Shown one piece after another: positions 48,131-57,754 of a stretch of DNA of 64,000 bases. This stretch comes from Cupriavidus lacunae (GTDB taxonomy: Bacteria > Pseudomonadota > Gammaproteobacteria > Burkholderiales > Burkholderiaceae): the NCBI RefSeq assembly GCF_003353055.1, contig NZ_QKWJ01000006.1, positions 155,616-219,615 of the forward strand. The letters run 5' to 3'. A program made the position numbers and the translations under genes. The notes beneath the pieces are model-generated. The model saw nothing but the letters and a program-made list of their open reading frames with translations. It had not been told where the DNA came from and did no database searches. How positions within the stretch are numbered: the stretch's first letter is position 1; each line of letters starts with the position of its first letter.

Positions 48131-48165
48131 TCTCTGTATAAGAGACAACGTCTCTGATACAGAGA
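48131..48165 (-). promoter_or_regulatory. Double palindrome, probable IclR operator
   Basis: Two 15-bp palindromes with TCTCT/AGAGA arms (48131-48145 and 48151-48165), separated by CAACG. Their centres are 20 bp apart, about two helical turns, and lie 28-62 nt upstream of the IclR start. This is the arrangement expected for binding of two IclR dimers and autoregulation of the operon. Confidence 0.65.
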
Positions 48166-48327
48166 AATGCTAGGCCTCGGCCCGAGCCGCAACAATCAGG
48201 GTTAACTCGGGGTCAGGCGGGATCGGATGGCGGCGCAGGGCGACTATTGGCCGCGCCGGCGGTGCGGCAACGACGGAGCGCCGCCGCCTATACTTGGCGC
48301 AGACCGACTGTCACCGGGAGGACGCGC

Positions 48328-51111
48328 ATGGCCGCGGAACACCACGGAACCGGCGGATCCGGCGATGAGGCCGCCCGCATTGCCCAGCGCCGCCGCCAGC
48401 TAGGCATTGCGCCGCGCAGCGACGATGGCCAGCGCAACTGGGCCCTGGCGCTGTCCGGCGGCGGCATCCGCAGCGCCACCTTCTGCCTGGGCGTGATGCA
48501 GGCGATGGCCGGTACTGCGATGCCGGCCAAGGCGGCAGCGCCGTCCCCCGCGCCGGAAGCCGCGACGCCGGCCGCCGCCGCCGGGGCCGCGCAGACCGTG
48601 CCGGAACTGGCTTCGCTGCTGGCGCAGTTCGACTACCTGTCCACCGTCAGCGGCGGCGGCTACCTCGGGGCCTTCTTCGTCAGCCTGTTTGTGCCCGGAC
48701 GCTTGCGCCGCGGCACCGGCCCGGCCCAGGCGGCGGCCGATGCCTATCACACGCTGCAATGCGAGCCGCCGGGGCGCATCCATACCTCGGTGTCCTATGC
48801 CAACGATCCCGGCCGCGGCGCGGTCGCGTGGCTGCGCGAGAACGGCCGCTACCTGTCGCCCACCGGTGCCGGCGACAACCTCTATGCCGCCGCGCTGGTG
48901 GTGCGCAACTGGCTGGCCATGCATTACGTGATCGGCAGCGCGCTGCTGGTGTTGCTGGCGGTGCTGGCGCTCGGGCAACACATTGCAGTGGGCGTTTTCT
49001 ACGGGCTGGGGCGCTATGAGATGGACCTGCTGCATGACGCGCGGCAGGCCTTCAACCAGGGCGAATGCGCGATCTGGTGGAGCACCCTGCTGTGGCTGCC
49101 GCTGGTCACCGCGCTGGCTGGCGCGGCGCCGCCCGGGCTGGCCTACTGGCTGATCTACCCGCGCGCCAACGACCCGCAGGCGACGGCGCGCTTCGTGGGC
49201 CCCGCGCCGCTGCTTGCCATGCTGCAGGGCCTGCTGTTGCTGGCCGCGGCGCGCTGGTCGGAATGGCTCGGTCCGGGGCTGGTCATCGGCAAGCTTTTCT
49301 TCGCGTTAGGCGTGCTGATGTTGCTGGGCGTGCTGTCGTGCCTGGCGCTGCTGCAGGGCGAGCCGCCCACCGTGGCTGCCTATCGCGTGCGCGCCACGCG
49401 CGCGTTGCGCGGTGCCCTCACGCTGACCCTGTGGCTGGGGGCCCTGGGCATTGCCGACACCGTCGCACGCACCGCTTACCTTTATGCCCACCAGGCCCAC
49501 CACCAATGGGGCGCGGCGCTGCCGCTGACCGTGCTGGGCGTGCTGGTCTGGCTGGTGCGCTACGGTTCGCGCTGGCGCGACGCCGGCCGCCAGGGCAGCG
49601 CCGACACGCCGTGGCGCGCGCTGTGCGCCCGGCTGCCGGTGTCGCTGCTGGCGGGCGCGGTGGCGGCCGTGCTGGCCCTGCTGTTGTTCGTGCTGTGGTC
49701 GTGGCTGGTGCTGTGGGTACGCTGGGACGGGCGCGAGCCGGTCGACTGGCTGGTGTTCGGCAACGCCTATACCGGCCCGGCGCTGGCCACGCTGCTCGTG
49801 GTGAGCCTGGTGCTGGCGCTGGTGATGGGGCGCTTCGCGGGCTTCCTGAACCTGTCGACGCTGCACCCGTTCTATGCGGCGCGGCTCACCCGTGCGTACC
49901 TGGGGGCGTCCAACGGTGAGCGCTTTGCGGCCCCCGATCATCCGAACGGCGACCCGGACGGCAGCCTGCGCCCCCGCTTCAGCGTGGCCGAGCCCGTTCC
50001 CGGCGACCAGCTCAGCCTGAACACCTATTACGATCCGCGCGTGCTGGCGCCGCTGCACCTGATCAATGTCACGCTGAACCTGACCGTCGACCCGGCCGAG
50101 CAACTGGTGCAGCGCGACCGCAAGGGCAAGCCGCTGTGCCTGGCGCCCGGCCCCTGCGTGGCGCAGCCCGGCGCGGCCGCGGCGATCCCGCCGGACGCCT
50201 ACGCGCGCTTCACCATCGACGGCCGGGCTTGCTGCCCGGACGTGTCACCGCCGTCGTCGGGCAAGCTGGCCGAATGGCGAACGGTGGGCGACTGGATGGC
50301 AATCTCGGGCGCAGCCGTCTCCACCAGACTGGGGCGCGCGACCACGCTGGGCACAGCATTGCTGCTTGGCCTGGCGAACCTGCGGCTGGGCATATGGTGG
50401 CCGTCGTATCCGGCCAGCCACGCGCGCGAAGGCGGCCGCCGGGGCCGCGCCAGGCGCCTTCCGGAACGCGCCACGCATCCGTGGCTGGCCGCGGGCATCG
50501 CGCTCTTTCGCACGCAGTACTACCTGGGCTGCGAACTGAGCGCGCGCTTCCATGGCACGCGGCGCGGCTGGCAATACCTGTCCGACGGCGGGCATTTCGA
50601 CAATACCGGCGTGTACGAACTGCTGCGCCCGGACCGCGACGTATCGCTGATCGTGCTGTGCGACTGCGGCGGCGATCCCGACTACCGCTTCGGCGACCTG
50701 GCCAACGTGATCCGGCTGGCGCGCATCGACCATGGGCTGGAGATCGTGGTCGATACCGAGGCTGCCACCACCCACCCGGTGCTCAGCCGTGTCTTCGGCG
50801 TGCCGGACGACTTCCTGCCGGGCGCGCCGGCGGCCGACAAATGCGCCGTGCTGCTCAACGTCTACCGCACCGGCCCGGAGTGCGGGGCGCCACGCGCGCG
50901 CACCTGCCGCATCGTGCTGCTCAAGCCGCGGCTGGTGTCATGGGCGCCGGCCGACGTGCGCTACTACGGCGCGACCCATCCAGCGTTTCCGCAGCAACCC
51001 ACCGGGGACCAGTTTTTCGATGAGGCGCAATGGGAAAGCTATCGCGCGCTGGGCCATGCGATCGGCCAGCGCGTGCTGGGCGGGGCGGTGGGCAAGGCCC
51101 TGTTGGTGTAG
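48328..51111 (+). CDS. Large membrane protein with a split patatin-like phospholipase domain
   Basis: 927 residues. The patatin oxyanion motif GGGIRS (about 44-49) and the nucleophile Ser108 in TVSGGGYLG lie near the N terminus, while the catalytic Asp753 in the DGG motif (LSDGGHFDNTG) lies near the C terminus. About 8 hydrophobic helices (roughly 190-520) are inserted between them. The start at 48328 follows GGGAGG; an upstream in-frame start at 48247 is less likely. It probably hydrolyses lipid acyl esters at the inner membrane. Neighbours are the two IclR genes. The family resembles uncharacterised patatin-like proteins. Confidence 0.8.
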   Translation: MAAEHHGTGGSGDEAARIAQRRRQLGIAPRSDDGQRNWALALSGGGIRSATFCLGVMQAMAGTAMPAKAAAPSPAPEAATPAAAAGAAQTVPELASLLAQFDYLSTVSGGGYLGAFFVSLFVPGRLRRGTGPAQAAADAYHTLQCEPPGRIHTSVSYANDPGRGAVAWLRENGRYLSPTGAGDNLYAAALVVRNWLAMHYVIGSALLVLLAVLALGQHIAVGVFYGLGRYEMDLLHDARQAFNQGECAIWWSTLLWLPLVTALAGAAPPGLAYWLIYPRANDPQATARFVGPAPLLAMLQGLLLLAAARWSEWLGPGLVIGKLFFALGVLMLLGVLSCLALLQGEPPTVAAYRVRATRALRGALTLTLWLGALGIADTVARTAYLYAHQAHHQWGAALPLTVLGVLVWLVRYGSRWRDAGRQGSADTPWRALCARLPVSLLAGAVAAVLALLLFVLWSWLVLWVRWDGREPVDWLVFGNAYTGPALATLLVVSLVLALVMGRFAGFLNLSTLHPFYAARLTRAYLGASNGERFAAPDHPNGDPDGSLRPRFSVAEPVPGDQLSLNTYYDPRVLAPLHLINVTLNLTVDPAEQLVQRDRKGKPLCLAPGPCVAQPGAAAAIPPDAYARFTIDGRACCPDVSPPSSGKLAEWRTVGDWMAISGAAVSTRLGRATTLGTALLLGLANLRLGIWWPSYPASHAREGGRRGRARRLPERATHPWLAAGIALFRTQYYLGCELSARFHGTRRGWQYLSDGGHFDNTGVYELLRPDRDVSLIVLCDCGGDPDYRFGDLANVIRLARIDHGLEIVVDTEAATTHPVLSRVFGVPDDFLPGAPAADKCAVLLNVYRTGPECGAPRARTCRIVLLKPRLVSWAPADVRYYGATHPAFPQQPTGDQFFDEAQWESYRALGHAIGQRVLGGAVGKALLV

Positions 51112-51123
51112 GCGACCGGTCAG

Positions 51124-51879
51124 TCAGCGCACGAAGCCGATGACGTCTTCGAGCCGGCCGCTGGCATCGCGCAGCGCGTCCAGCAGGCGCGGCACCGCGG
51201 CTTCGTCCAGCCGCTGCTGCGGCCCGGCGATGGCGACCGAACCCACTACCGCGCTGCGGTCGCGCGACCACAGCGGCAGCGCCAGGCCGGCCACGCTGGC
51301 GGCGGCTTCTTCGCGCGTGTGGGCCCAGCCGCGTTCGCGCACTTCGGCCAGCTGCTGCTCGATGCGCTCGCGGTCCAGCGTCGTATGCGGGCCCATGCGA
51401 GCCATGCCCTGGCGGTAGACCTCGTCGCGGAAGGCATCATCCTGGAAGGCCAGCATGGCCTTGGCATGCGCGCCCGCGTACAACGGGAAGCGCTCGCCCA
51501 ACTCGATCGAGAAGCGCAGCTGGTGCTGGCTCTGGACCAGCCCCACGCACAGGCCTTCATGGCCGTCGAGCCACGACAGGAACACGGTCTCGCCGCTTTG
51601 CACGGCGAGCTTCTCCAGCACCGGGCGCACGATCTCGTCGGGCGAGAAGCTCTTGCGCACCACCTGCCCCAGCTCGAACAGCCGCAGTCCCAGCGAATAC
51701 TTGCCGCTGGCCGCGTCCTGCACCAGGAAGCCGTTGGCGGCAAACGTGGCCAGCACGCGGTGCACCACCGCGTAGTGCACGCCGCTGTGCTTGGCCAGCT
51801 CGCGCACGCCCCAGGTCGGCTGGCGCACGGTGAAGTGGGTCAGCAGGGCCAGCGCGCCGTCCAGTGTCTTGAGTGTCAT
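51124..51879 (-). CDS. IclR-family regulator, paralogue of the one at 47.4 kb
   Basis: 251 residues from [16 protein letters not shown], with AAGGAA 6 nt before the ATG. The DNA-binding region ([22 protein letters not shown]) is nearly identical to that of the 47.4-kb IclR, and the effector domain is similar ([28 protein letters not shown]). A long antisense-type extension to 53379 was rejected. It diverges from the luciferase-like gene and converges on the patatin gene. The near-identical recognition helix suggests possible cross-talk at the same operators. Confidence 0.92.
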   Translation of the reverse strand: MTLKTLDGALALLTHFTVRQPTWGVRELAKHSGVHYAVVHRVLATFAANGFLVQDAASGKYSLGLRLFELGQVVRKSFSPDEIVRPVLEKLAVQSGETVFLSWLDGHEGLCVGLVQSQHQLRFSIELGERFPLYAGAHAKAMLAFQDDAFRDEVYRQGMARMGPHTTLDRERIEQQLAEVRERGWAHTREEAAASVAGLALPLWSRDRSAVVGSVAIAGPQQRLDEAAVPRLLDALRDASGRLEDVIGFVR

Positions 51880-52068
51880 CGCTTGTTCCTTCGCATCGGG
51901 CTGCATGGTACGGGCAAGCGCGGCGCGACTCAATCTTTCGCGCCCGCGAATATACCCACGCCGTCCGAAGGGCCGCGATCTGGCCGCCAGCACGATCGCG
52001 GCGGGGTCTCTAAGATAGCGAGCCATACGCATTGCCCGCGTGCGGTGCAGGCCGCCCGCCTCAAACTC

Positions 52069-53109
52069 ATGAATCACGACTCGATCCCCACCGGAGCAGG
52101 CGTTACCTGGTCCGTCCTGGACCTGGCCCCCATCCCGGAAGGCAGCGACGCCGGCCAGGCCATGCGCAACTCGCTCGACCTGGCCCGCCATGCCGAGCAA
52201 CTGGGCTACCACCGCTACTGGCTGGCCGAGCACCACAACATGCCCGGCATTGCCAGCGCCGCCACCGCCGTGCTGATCGGCTATGTCGCCAACGGTACCA
52301 GGACCATCCGCGTGGGCTCGGGCGGGGTGATGCTGCCCAACCACTCGCCGCTGGTGATCGCCGAGCAGTTCGGCACGCTCGCCTCGCTGTACCCGGGGCG
52401 CATCGACCTGGGCCTGGGCCGCGCGCCCGGCACCGACCAGGCCACCGCGCGCGCCTTGCGCCGCCACCTGTCGGCCGACAGCGCCGATACCTTCCCGCAG
52501 GACGTGGAAGAACTGCAGGCCTACTTCGACGATGTGCGCCCCGGCCAGCGCCTGCGCGCGGTGCCCGGCGCCGGGCTCAAGGTGCCGATCTGGCTGCTGG
52601 GATCGAGCCTGTTCAGCGCGCAGCTGGCCGCGGCCATGGGCCTGCCGTTCGCCTTTGCATCGCATTTCGCGCCAGGCTTCATGCGCCAGGCGCTGGACCT
52701 GTACCGGCGCACCTTCCGGCCCTCCGAAACGCTGGACCGGCCCTACGTGATGCTGGGCCTGAATGTGTTCGGGGCCGAGACCGGCGACGAGGCGCGCCGC
52801 CTGTTCAGCTCGCTGCAGCAGCAGTTCCTGGCGCTGGTGCGCGGCACCCCCGGGCAGTTGCGTGCGCCGGTGGACGATATCGAATCGCTGTGGAACGAGA
52901 GCGAGGCCGACCATATCCGCCGCTCGCTGGCCTGCTCGGTGGTGGGCGACCCAGACGCCGTGCGCGCCGGCATGCAGCGCTTTGTCGACGACCTGCGCCC
53001 GGACGAGCTGATGCTGACCGGCCAGATCCACGACCACCAGGCGCGCCTGCGCTCGTTTGCCATCGCCGCCGACGCGGCGCGCGGCCTGAAGACCGCTTCG
53101 GCCCTCTGA
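52069..53109 (+). CDS. LLM-class flavin-dependent oxidoreductase
   Basis: 346 residues forming a bacterial-luciferase-like TIM barrel ([55 protein letters not shown]). It is closest in pattern to YhbW/MsnO8-type LLM monooxygenases, which use reduced FMN. Substrate unknown. It diverges from an IclR gene with 189 nt between, so that regulator may control it. The ATG at 52069 lacks a strong ribosome site; the longer ORF from 51319 runs antisense to IclR. Confidence 0.9.
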   Translation: MNHDSIPTGAGVTWSVLDLAPIPEGSDAGQAMRNSLDLARHAEQLGYHRYWLAEHHNMPGIASAATAVLIGYVANGTRTIRVGSGGVMLPNHSPLVIAEQFGTLASLYPGRIDLGLGRAPGTDQATARALRRHLSADSADTFPQDVEELQAYFDDVRPGQRLRAVPGAGLKVPIWLLGSSLFSAQLAAAMGLPFAFASHFAPGFMRQALDLYRRTFRPSETLDRPYVMLGLNVFGAETGDEARRLFSSLQQQFLALVRGTPGQLRAPVDDIESLWNESEADHIRRSLACSVVGDPDAVRAGMQRFVDDLRPDELMLTGQIHDHQARLRSFAIAADAARGLKTASAL

Positions 53110-53327
53110 GCGCCTGCGGCTCTCCGGTATGGCGTGCGCCGCACTTGCAGCATGCGCCCGCCGGCGTGCCGCGAATCCTGTTTGCGCACCGCCGATCGGC
53201 TCGGATACATTAGAAGGCCCGAGACCGAGAGAGGCGCGGCTCCCGCAGCACGCGCCCGACAGTCCGCCCGATCCACCGCCCCATCCACAACACCTGGGGC
53301 CGACGGCAGCGACGACAGGAGACAGCG

Positions 53328-55328
53328 ATGGACCTGCGGCAACGCGAGCACATCGAGACGGTGGTCCAGGCGACCACATACCTTCCCCCGCCGGCCGTGC
53401 TTGCGGACCGGATCGCGCACGACGCCATCATCCAGAACTCATGGCGCCGCTGCGTGCACCAGTACGGCCTGGATCCGTCGCGCATGCAGGAGGCGCGCAT
53501 CCTGCCGCAGCCGCGCCTGCGCGAGCACCAGGAGCGCATCGACGACTTCGCCCGCATCGCGCGCCACGGCCTGCAGAGCCTGTACGGGCAGGTGGCGGGC
53601 CTTGGCTACGTGGTGCTGCTGACCGATGCGCAGGGGGTGACGGTCGACTATATCGGCAATGCCCGCACCGACGCTGCACTGCGGCATGCGGGGCTTTACC
53701 TGGGCGCCGAGTGGAGCGAAAGCGGCGCCGGCACCTGCGCGGTCGGCACTGCGCTGGCCACCGGCCAGGCGCTCACGGTGCACCAGGCCGATCATTTCGA
53801 TGCCACCCATATCCCGCTGACCTGCACTGCGGCGCCGCTCTTCGACACGCACGGCAACCTGCACGCCATCCTCGACATCTCCGCGCTGACTTCGCCGCAG
53901 GCCAAGGACAGCCAGGGGCTGGCGCTGCAGATGGTGCGCATCTACGCCGCGCATATCGAGAACGCCTACTTCTTGCGCGCGCACCGGCGCGACTGGATCC
54001 TGAAGCTGAACGTGGCGCCCGAGTTTGTCGACGTTAATCCCGAATACCTGCTGGCGCTGGACGACGCGGGCCGCATCGTCGGCCATAACCACCGCGCCAG
54101 GCTGATGCTGGAGAGCGAACTCAGCGGTGCGCCGGGTGCCACGGTGCTGGGCCAGCCGTTCGAGGCGCTGTTCGACGCACGCATGGACGACCTGGGCCGC
54201 TATGTCTACTCGCGCCCGAGCGAGCAGCGGCTGGTGGCGCTGAACCGTAGCAGCGGCCTGCTGTACCTGAGCGTGCTGCCGCCGGCGCTGCACTGGCAGG
54301 CGCCGGCCGCGGAAACACAGGTGGCGATGCCGGATGCGCTGGCGGCGCTGACCGGCGGCGATGCCGCGCTGCAGCAGCAACTGCAGCGCGCAGCCCGCCT
54401 GGTCGATTCCCCCATCAACCTGCTCATCCACGGCGAGACCGGCAGCGGCAAGGAGTTCCTTGCCAAGGCCCTGCACCTGGCCAGCGCGCGCCGCGACGGC
54501 CCGTTCGTGGCGGTGAACTGCGCGGCGATCCCTGAAACGCTGATTGAAAGCGAGCTGTTCGGTCACCTGCCCAACAGCTTTTCCGGCGCGGGCCCGCGCG
54601 GTAAGCGCGGCCTGATCCAGGAGGCCGACGGCGGCACGCTGTTCCTGGACGAGATCGGCGACATGCCGCGCGAGCTGCAGTCGCGGCTGCTGCGCGTGCT
54701 GGCCGAGGGCGAAGTGTTGCCCGTCGGCGCCGCACGGCCGGTGCCGGTGCGACTGCGGGTCATCTCGGCCACGCACCATGGCCTGGAGCAGCTCGTGGCC
54801 GAAGGGCGCTTCCGCGAAGACCTGTATTACCGCCTCAACGGCGCGCGCTTCACGCTGCCGCCGCTGCGCGAGCGAACCGACCTGGACTGGCTGATCCGCA
54901 AGCTGTTGCAGGAAGGCAGCGCGCAGGGCAGTGAAGTCAGGCTGTCGCCCGCCGCACGCGAGCGGCTGCATCGCCACCGCTGGCCGGGCAACCTGCGCGA
55001 GCTGCGCAACGTGCTGGAGTACGCGCGCGCGGTCTGCGCCGACGGCTATATCGACCTGCAAGACCTGCCCGACAGCCTGGCCGGGCCGGCACCATCCGCG
55101 GCGCTGCAGCAGCCAGCACCGCCATGTACCGGCGCGCCCGCCGATCCGCACCCGTTGCCGCCGGAAGGCATGCTGCTGATGCAGTACCTGCGCGCCTCCG
55201 GCTGGAACCTGAGCGCGGTCGCGCGGCAGATCGGCGTCAGCCGCATGACGCTGTACCGGCGCATGGAGCGCTACGGCATCCAGTCCCCCAACCGGCGCGA
55301 CGGCGGCGTCGAGCCGCCCGACGCATAG
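53328..55328 (+). CDS. acoR: AcoR, sigma-54-dependent activator of acetoin genes
   Basis: 666 residues, close to the known R. eutropha AcoR. An N-terminal sensor region (about 1-300, GAF-like) is followed by an AAA+ domain with Walker A GETGSGKE (about 369) and Walker B TLFLDEIGD, and by a Fis-type helix-turn-helix (LSAVARQIGVSRMTLYRRM). The sigma-54 contact loop reads NSFSGA (416-421) where most family members have GAFTGA. It activates acoX through the downstream dyad and -24/-12 promoter. GACAGGAGACAGCG precedes the ATG. Confidence 0.94.
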   Translation: MDLRQREHIETVVQATTYLPPPAVLADRIAHDAIIQNSWRRCVHQYGLDPSRMQEARILPQPRLREHQERIDDFARIARHGLQSLYGQVAGLGYVVLLTDAQGVTVDYIGNARTDAALRHAGLYLGAEWSESGAGTCAVGTALATGQALTVHQADHFDATHIPLTCTAAPLFDTHGNLHAILDISALTSPQAKDSQGLALQMVRIYAAHIENAYFLRAHRRDWILKLNVAPEFVDVNPEYLLALDDAGRIVGHNHRARLMLESELSGAPGATVLGQPFEALFDARMDDLGRYVYSRPSEQRLVALNRSSGLLYLSVLPPALHWQAPAAETQVAMPDALAALTGGDAALQQQLQRAARLVDSPINLLIHGETGSGKEFLAKALHLASARRDGPFVAVNCAAIPETLIESELFGHLPNSFSGAGPRGKRGLIQEADGGTLFLDEIGDMPRELQSRLLRVLAEGEVLPVGAARPVPVRLRVISATHHGLEQLVAEGRFREDLYYRLNGARFTLPPLRERTDLDWLIRKLLQEGSAQGSEVRLSPAARERLHRHRWPGNLRELRNVLEYARAVCADGYIDLQDLPDSLAGPAPSAALQQPAPPCTGAPADPHPLPPEGMLLMQYLRASGWNLSAVARQIGVSRMTLYRRMERYGIQSPNRRDGGVEPPDA

Positions 55329-55382
55329 GCCGGCAGGCAGCACGGCGCCCGCGCCCGATACGACTGTCCATCCCCTGTACAC

Positions 55383-55410
55383 CTGCGCTGTGACATCTGT
55401 CACAGCGCAG
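55383..55410 (+). promoter_or_regulatory. 28-bp perfect dyad, probable AcoR enhancer site
   Basis: Half-site CTGCGCTGTGACA (55383-55395) is repeated in inverse at 55398-55410 with TC between. It lies about 90 nt upstream of the -24 element, a normal distance for an enhancer-binding protein, and contains the TGTGACA/TGTCACA core. Confidence 0.75.
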
Positions 55411-55500
55411 CGTCGTTTTTGCCCTGCCGCCTCGGGGTAATCCCGCAGGTTCGACCCCGCTGACACCCCGATTTCCCATGTTTGCACTGCCCGCACGCAC

Positions 55501-55516
55501 TGGCACGGCCATTGCA
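55501..55516 (+). promoter_or_regulatory. Sigma-54 (-24/-12) promoter of acoXABC
   Basis: TGGCAC-N5-TTGCA matches the -24/-12 consensus exactly, with the GG (55502-55503) and GC (55514-55515) correctly spaced. It lies 39 nt upstream of the acoX ATG and downstream of the AcoR dyad. Confidence 0.88.
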
Positions 55517-55554
55517 AATACGCCTGGCAAGACAACGACAACAGGAGACAGGCA

Positions 55555-56631
55555 ATGGGGCACGCAGCAGGCGCCAGCGCGCAGATCGCGCCAGTGGTCG
55601 GCATCATCGCCAACCCGATTTCCGCGCGCGACATCCGCCGCGTGATTGCCAACGCCAATAGCCTGCAACTGGCCGATCGCGTCAATATCGTGCTGCGCCT
55701 GCTGGCCGCGCTGGCGTCCTGCGGGGTGCAGCGCGTGCTGATGATGCCGGACCGCGAAGGGCTGCGTGTCATGCTGGCCCGGCACCTGGCGCGCCGGCAG
55801 GGGCCGGACTCGGGCCTGCCCCAGGTCGACTATGTCGACATGCCGGTCGCGTCGCGCGTCGACGACACGCTGCACGCCGCGCGCTGCATGGCCGATGCGG
55901 GCGTCGCCGCCATCATCGTGCTGGGCGGCGACGGCACCCACCGCGCGGTGGTGCGCGAGTGCGGCGCGGTGCCGATCGCGGGCCTGTCGACCGGCACCAA
56001 CAATGCCTACCCCGAAATGCGCGAGCCCACTATTACCGGGCTGGCCACCGGCCTCTATGCCACCGGCCGTATTCCCGCCAGCCAGGCGCTGGCATCGAAC
56101 AAGCGCCTGGACATCGTCATCCGCGACGGCAACGGCGGCTTTCGCCGCGATATCGCGCTGGTCGATGCAGTGATTTCGCACGAGCATTTCATCGGCGCGC
56201 GCGCCTTGTGGAAGACCGACACGCTTGCCGCGGTCTACGTGTCCTTTGCCGACCCCGAGGCCATCGGACTGTCATCCATCGCCGGGCTGCTGGAACCGGT
56301 AGGCCGGCGCGAAGAGGGCGGACTCGCGATCGAGCTGGCCGCGCCTGGCGAAGGCGAATTCGACCTGTGCGCGCCGATCGCGCCTGGCCTGATGTGCTCC
56401 GTGTCGGTGGCCGACTGGCAGCGGCTCGAGCACGGCCGCCCTCATCGCGTGCGCCAGCGCAGCGGCATCGTCGCGCTCGACGGCGAGCGCGAGCTGACCT
56501 TCGGGCCTGACGACGAAGTCACCATCACGCTGCATGACCACGCCTTTCGCAGCATCGACGTCGCGGCGTGCATGCGCCATGCCGCGCGCCATCACCTGAT
56601 GCGCAGCGTGCCGCAGCACGCCTTTGCCTGA
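55555..56631 (+). CDS. acoX: AcoX, NAD-kinase-like protein of the acetoin operon
   Basis: 358 residues. The ATP-NAD kinase-like core has the nucleotide motif GGDGTHR (about 123-129) and GLSTGTNNAYPE. AcoX is encoded first in many acetoin operons; its exact function is not firmly established, and it is not needed for the basic dehydrogenase reaction. The GGAGACAGGCA ribosome site precedes the ATG. Confidence 0.93.
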   Translation: MGHAAGASAQIAPVVGIIANPISARDIRRVIANANSLQLADRVNIVLRLLAALASCGVQRVLMMPDREGLRVMLARHLARRQGPDSGLPQVDYVDMPVASRVDDTLHAARCMADAGVAAIIVLGGDGTHRAVVRECGAVPIAGLSTGTNNAYPEMREPTITGLATGLYATGRIPASQALASNKRLDIVIRDGNGGFRRDIALVDAVISHEHFIGARALWKTDTLAAVYVSFADPEAIGLSSIAGLLEPVGRREEGGLAIELAAPGEGEFDLCAPIAPGLMCSVSVADWQRLEHGRPHRVRQRSGIVALDGERELTFGPDDEVTITLHDHAFRSIDVAACMRHAARHHLMRSVPQHAFA

Positions 56632-56716
56632 TGACGCCGCGGGCAAATGCAGCAAATGCCCGCGTCATGCCCCCGCTTTTCTTGAAGTGCAACACCTGAA
56701 AACGAAGGAGACAGAC

Positions 56717-57718
56717 ATGACAGCCAGAGCTTCTCAAGATTCCGCCGCGCTGCCGCTCGACAAGGAGACGTTGCTGACGGTGTACCGGAAGATGCGCACC
56801 ATCCGCGATTTCGAAGAACGCCTGCATGTGGACTTCGGGCGCGGCGATATCCCGGGCTTCGTCCACCTGTACGCGGGCGAAGAGGCCACGGGCGTCGGCA
56901 TCCTGCACCACCTGAACGACGGCGATCGCATTGCCAGCACGCATCGTGGCCATGGCCACTGCATCGCCAAGGGCGTCGATCCGGTGGCGATGATGAAGGA
57001 GATCTACGGCAAGAAGGGCGGCTCGTGCAATGGCAAGGGCGGCTCGATGCATATCGCCGACCTGTCCAAGGGCATGATGGGCGCCAACGGCATCCTGGGC
57101 GCGGGCGCGCCGCTGATCTGCGGCGCCGCGCTGGCGGCCAAGTTCCGCGGCAAGGGCGAGGTCGGCATCACCTTCTGCGGCGACGGCGCGTCCAACCAGG
57201 GCACCTTCCTGGAAAGCCTGAACCTGGCCGCGGTGTGGAACCTGCCGGTGATCTTCGTGATCGAGAACAACGGCTACGCCGAATCCACCTCGCGCGACTA
57301 CGGCACCGCCGTGGACAGCTACGTCGACCGCGCCGCCGGCTTCGGCATCCCCGGCGTAACGGTGGACGGCACCGATTTCTTCGCGGTCCATGAAGCCGCT
57401 GGCGAAGTCATCCGCCGCGCACGCGAAGGCGGCGGGCCGTCGCTGCTCGAATGCAAGATGGTCCGCTTCTACGGCCACTTCGAAGGCGATGCGCAGACCT
57501 ACCGCGCCGCCGGCGAACTCGACGACATCCGTGCCAACAAGGACTGCCTGAAGCTGTTCAGCCGCACCGTCACCCAGGCCGGCGTCATCGCGCGCGATGA
57601 GCTCGACGCCATCGACCGCGAAGTCGCCGCGCTGATCGAGCATGCCGTGCAGGAAGCCAAGGCGGCCCCGCAGCCAGGTCCCGAGGACTTGCTCACCGAC
57701 GTCTACGTCAGCTACTGA
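56717..57718 (+). CDS. acoA: Acetoin dehydrogenase E1 component, alpha subunit
   Basis: 333 residues. The thiamine-diphosphate motif is intact (GDGASNQG ... NLPVIFVIENN), as are the E1-alpha hallmarks FEERL and STHRGHGHCIAKG. With AcoB it cleaves acetoin to acetaldehyde and an enzyme-bound acetyl group. The ATG at 56717 follows AAGGAG; an in-frame start at 56624 is upstream and less likely. An 85-nt gap separates it from acoX and 36 nt from acoB. Confidence 0.97.
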   Translation: MTARASQDSAALPLDKETLLTVYRKMRTIRDFEERLHVDFGRGDIPGFVHLYAGEEATGVGILHHLNDGDRIASTHRGHGHCIAKGVDPVAMMKEIYGKKGGSCNGKGGSMHIADLSKGMMGANGILGAGAPLICGAALAAKFRGKGEVGITFCGDGASNQGTFLESLNLAAVWNLPVIFVIENNGYAESTSRDYGTAVDSYVDRAAGFGIPGVTVDGTDFFAVHEAAGEVIRRAREGGGPSLLECKMVRFYGHFEGDAQTYRAAGELDDIRANKDCLKLFSRTVTQAGVIARDELDAIDREVAALIEHAVQEAKAAPQPGPEDLLTDVYVSY

Positions 57719-57754
57719 TCCGCCACGCGCAACCCCAATCATCAGGAGACAAAC

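Noticed and set aside
53439..55772. 777-residue minus-strand ORF opposite acoR
   Set aside because: Antisense shadow with His/Gln/Arg-rich composition.
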